Shown piece by piece: positions 4,949 to 5,753 of a stretch of DNA of 5,753 bases (positions are counted from its first letter, which is position 1; every line of letters begins with the position of its first letter). The notes under the pieces were generated by a model. It saw only the letters and a list, made by a program, of their open reading frames with translations. It was not told the origin of the DNA and did no database searches. Origin of the DNA: a bacterium (GTDB lineage: Bacteria; Bacillota; Clostridia; Oscillospirales; Acutalibacteraceae); NCBI GenBank assembly GCA_020627425.1, contig JAHKXX010000337.1, positions 1 through 5,753 on the forward strand, read 5' to 3'. Position numbers and translations under genes: made by a program.

Positions 4949-5753
4949 TCAGTTTGTGATAGTTCTCTCTGTTTCCTTGTCAAAGATATGTATCTTCTCA
5001 ACGTCGAAGGCGATTTCTATCTCTTCGCCTGCTTCTGCTGTTGACGACGGGTCAACACGGGCAACGCTGGGAGTACCCTCTATGTTCAGATACAGATAGA
5101 TCTCATTACCCATAAGCTCGGTGATCTCAACCTGTGCCTCGATAATGCTGTCTTCCGATCTCATAAGGAACTCAGGCTCATCGTGTACGTCCTCAGGTCT
5201 GATACCGAGAACAACTTCCTTGCCTACGAAGTGTGAAAGAATGTTCTTCTTGTTCTTTGACTCAGGCAGCGGGATTGTATATTTACCGAACTGTATACCG
5301 TAGTCGTCACCTGAACGAACTATAGTAGAGTCGATGAAGTTCATCTGGGGAGTACCCATAAATCCTGCAACGAACTGGTTACAAGGTCTGTCGTAAAGGT
5401 TCTGAGGAGTATCAACCTGCTGTATAAAGCCGTCCTTCATAACAACGATACGGTCAGCCATCGTCATAGCCTCTGTCTGGTCATGTGTAACGTAGATGAA
5501 TGTTGTACCGAGTCTCTTATGAAGCTTTGATATCTCAGTTCTCATGGCAGTTCTGAGCTTTGCGTCAAGGTTTGACAGCGGCTCGTCGAGAAGGAATACC
5601 TTCGGGTCACGAACGATAGCACGACCGAGAGCAACACGCTGTCTCTGACCACCGGAGAGAGCCTTCGGCTTACGCTCGAGAAGGTGAGCTATATCAAGGG
5701 ATCTTGCTGCTTCCTCAACTCTTCTTCTTATCTCCTCCGGGGGAGTCTTTCTG
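4949..5753 (-). CDS. ugpC: Sugar ABC transporter ATP-binding protein, MsmX/UgpC/MalK type (partial, N-terminus outside window)
   Basis: The reading frame runs through the right edge; 267 residues are visible of a family length near 360-375, so the Walker A and Q-loop parts lie outside. In visible numbering the ABC signature LSGGQ is at 32-36, Walker B VFLLDEP at 52-58 with the catalytic glutamate E57, the D-loop SNLD at 60-63, and the H-loop histidine H90 (in YVTHDQTEAMTMADRI). From about residue 140 onward comes the C-terminal TOBE/OB-like regulatory domain with GIRPEDVHDE. This is the MalK/UgpC/MsmX subgroup, which powers uptake of oligosaccharides or glycerol-3-phosphate; in Firmicutes such ATPases often serve several sugar importers and are encoded away from the permease genes. 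No permease or binding-protein gene is in the window, so the substrate is unknown. An internal ATG at 5545 is not the start, since conserved motifs lie upstream of it in frame. Translation ends with tandem stops TGA TAA, and a terminator follows. The symbol names the subgroup, not a proven substrate. Confidence 0.9.
   Translation of the reverse strand, partial: RKTPPEEIRRRVEEAARSLDIAHLLERKPKALSGGQRQRVALGRAIVRDPKVFLLDEPLSNLDAKLRTAMRTEISKLHKRLGTTFIYVTHDQTEAMTMADRIVVMKDGFIQQVDTPQNLYDRPCNQFVAGFMGTPQMNFIDSTIVRSGDDYGIQFGKYTIPLPESKNKKNILSHFVGKEVVLGIRPEDVHDEPEFLMRSEDSIIEAQVEITELMGNEIYLYLNIEGTPSVARVDPSSTAEAGEEIEIAFDVEKIHIFDKETERTITN

Noticed and set aside
5543..5545. ATG at 5545 as the start of the ABC ATPase
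   Set aside because: Signature, Walker B and D-loop motifs lie upstream in the same open frame, which continues past the window edge.

Overview
The window looks like chromosomal DNA of a strictly anaerobic, low-to-moderate GC Gram-positive bacterium of the class Clostridia, most likely a Ruminococcus-type (Oscillospiraceae) gut or rumen organism. This placement is inference. It rests on a flavodiiron oxygen/NO scavenger fused to a flavin reductase and a rubredoxin, a lipobox-type secreted lipoprotein, a SigH-like sigma factor, small CxxC zinc-ribbon proteins, a sugar-type ABC ATPase, frequent AGA (Arg) and ATA (Ile) codons, and strong AGGAGG-like ribosome sites. No species is assigned.

Layout from left to right: (1) Positions 1-147 are non-coding and hold a GC-rich hairpin at the edge and the terminator of the first gene. 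(2) Positions 148-1941, minus strand, encode a four-domain flavodiiron protein (diiron beta-lactamase fold, flavodoxin, flavin reductase, short-spaced rubredoxin). It has an excellent extended -10 promoter at 1973-2001. (3) A divergent AT-rich intergenic region (1942-2155) also carries a strong plus-strand promoter (2073-2101) whose spacer contains ten consecutive A residues, with a perfect 16-bp palindrome just upstream. (4) Positions 2156-2755, plus strand, encode a SigH-like sigma factor that probably starts at TTG. (5) Positions 2862-3143, plus strand, encode a 93-residue protein with four CxxC pairs. No promoter or terminator is obvious between it and the sigma gene, so the two are probably co-transcribed and end at the strong terminator at 3197-3230. 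(6) Positions 3245-4549, minus strand, encode a lipoprotein M14 zinc carboxypeptidase with an Ig/PKD-like domain. Its promoter and a leader hairpin are visible. (7) Positions 4550-4948 are gene-free and rich in inverted repeats, ending in the terminator of the next gene. (8) Positions 4949-5753, minus strand, hold the C-terminal three quarters of a MsmX/UgpC/MalK-type sugar ABC transporter ATPase, cut by the right edge.

The genes look like independent transcription units rather than one pathway: oxidative/nitrosative defence, a regulatory sigma/zinc-ribbon pair, a cell-surface peptidase, and carbohydrate uptake. The least explained parts are the sigma/zinc-ribbon pair with its A-tract promoter and the structured intergenic element at about 4654-4776. 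I see no CRISPR array, rRNA, tRNA, transposase or phage gene. No wholly new system can be claimed from this window.
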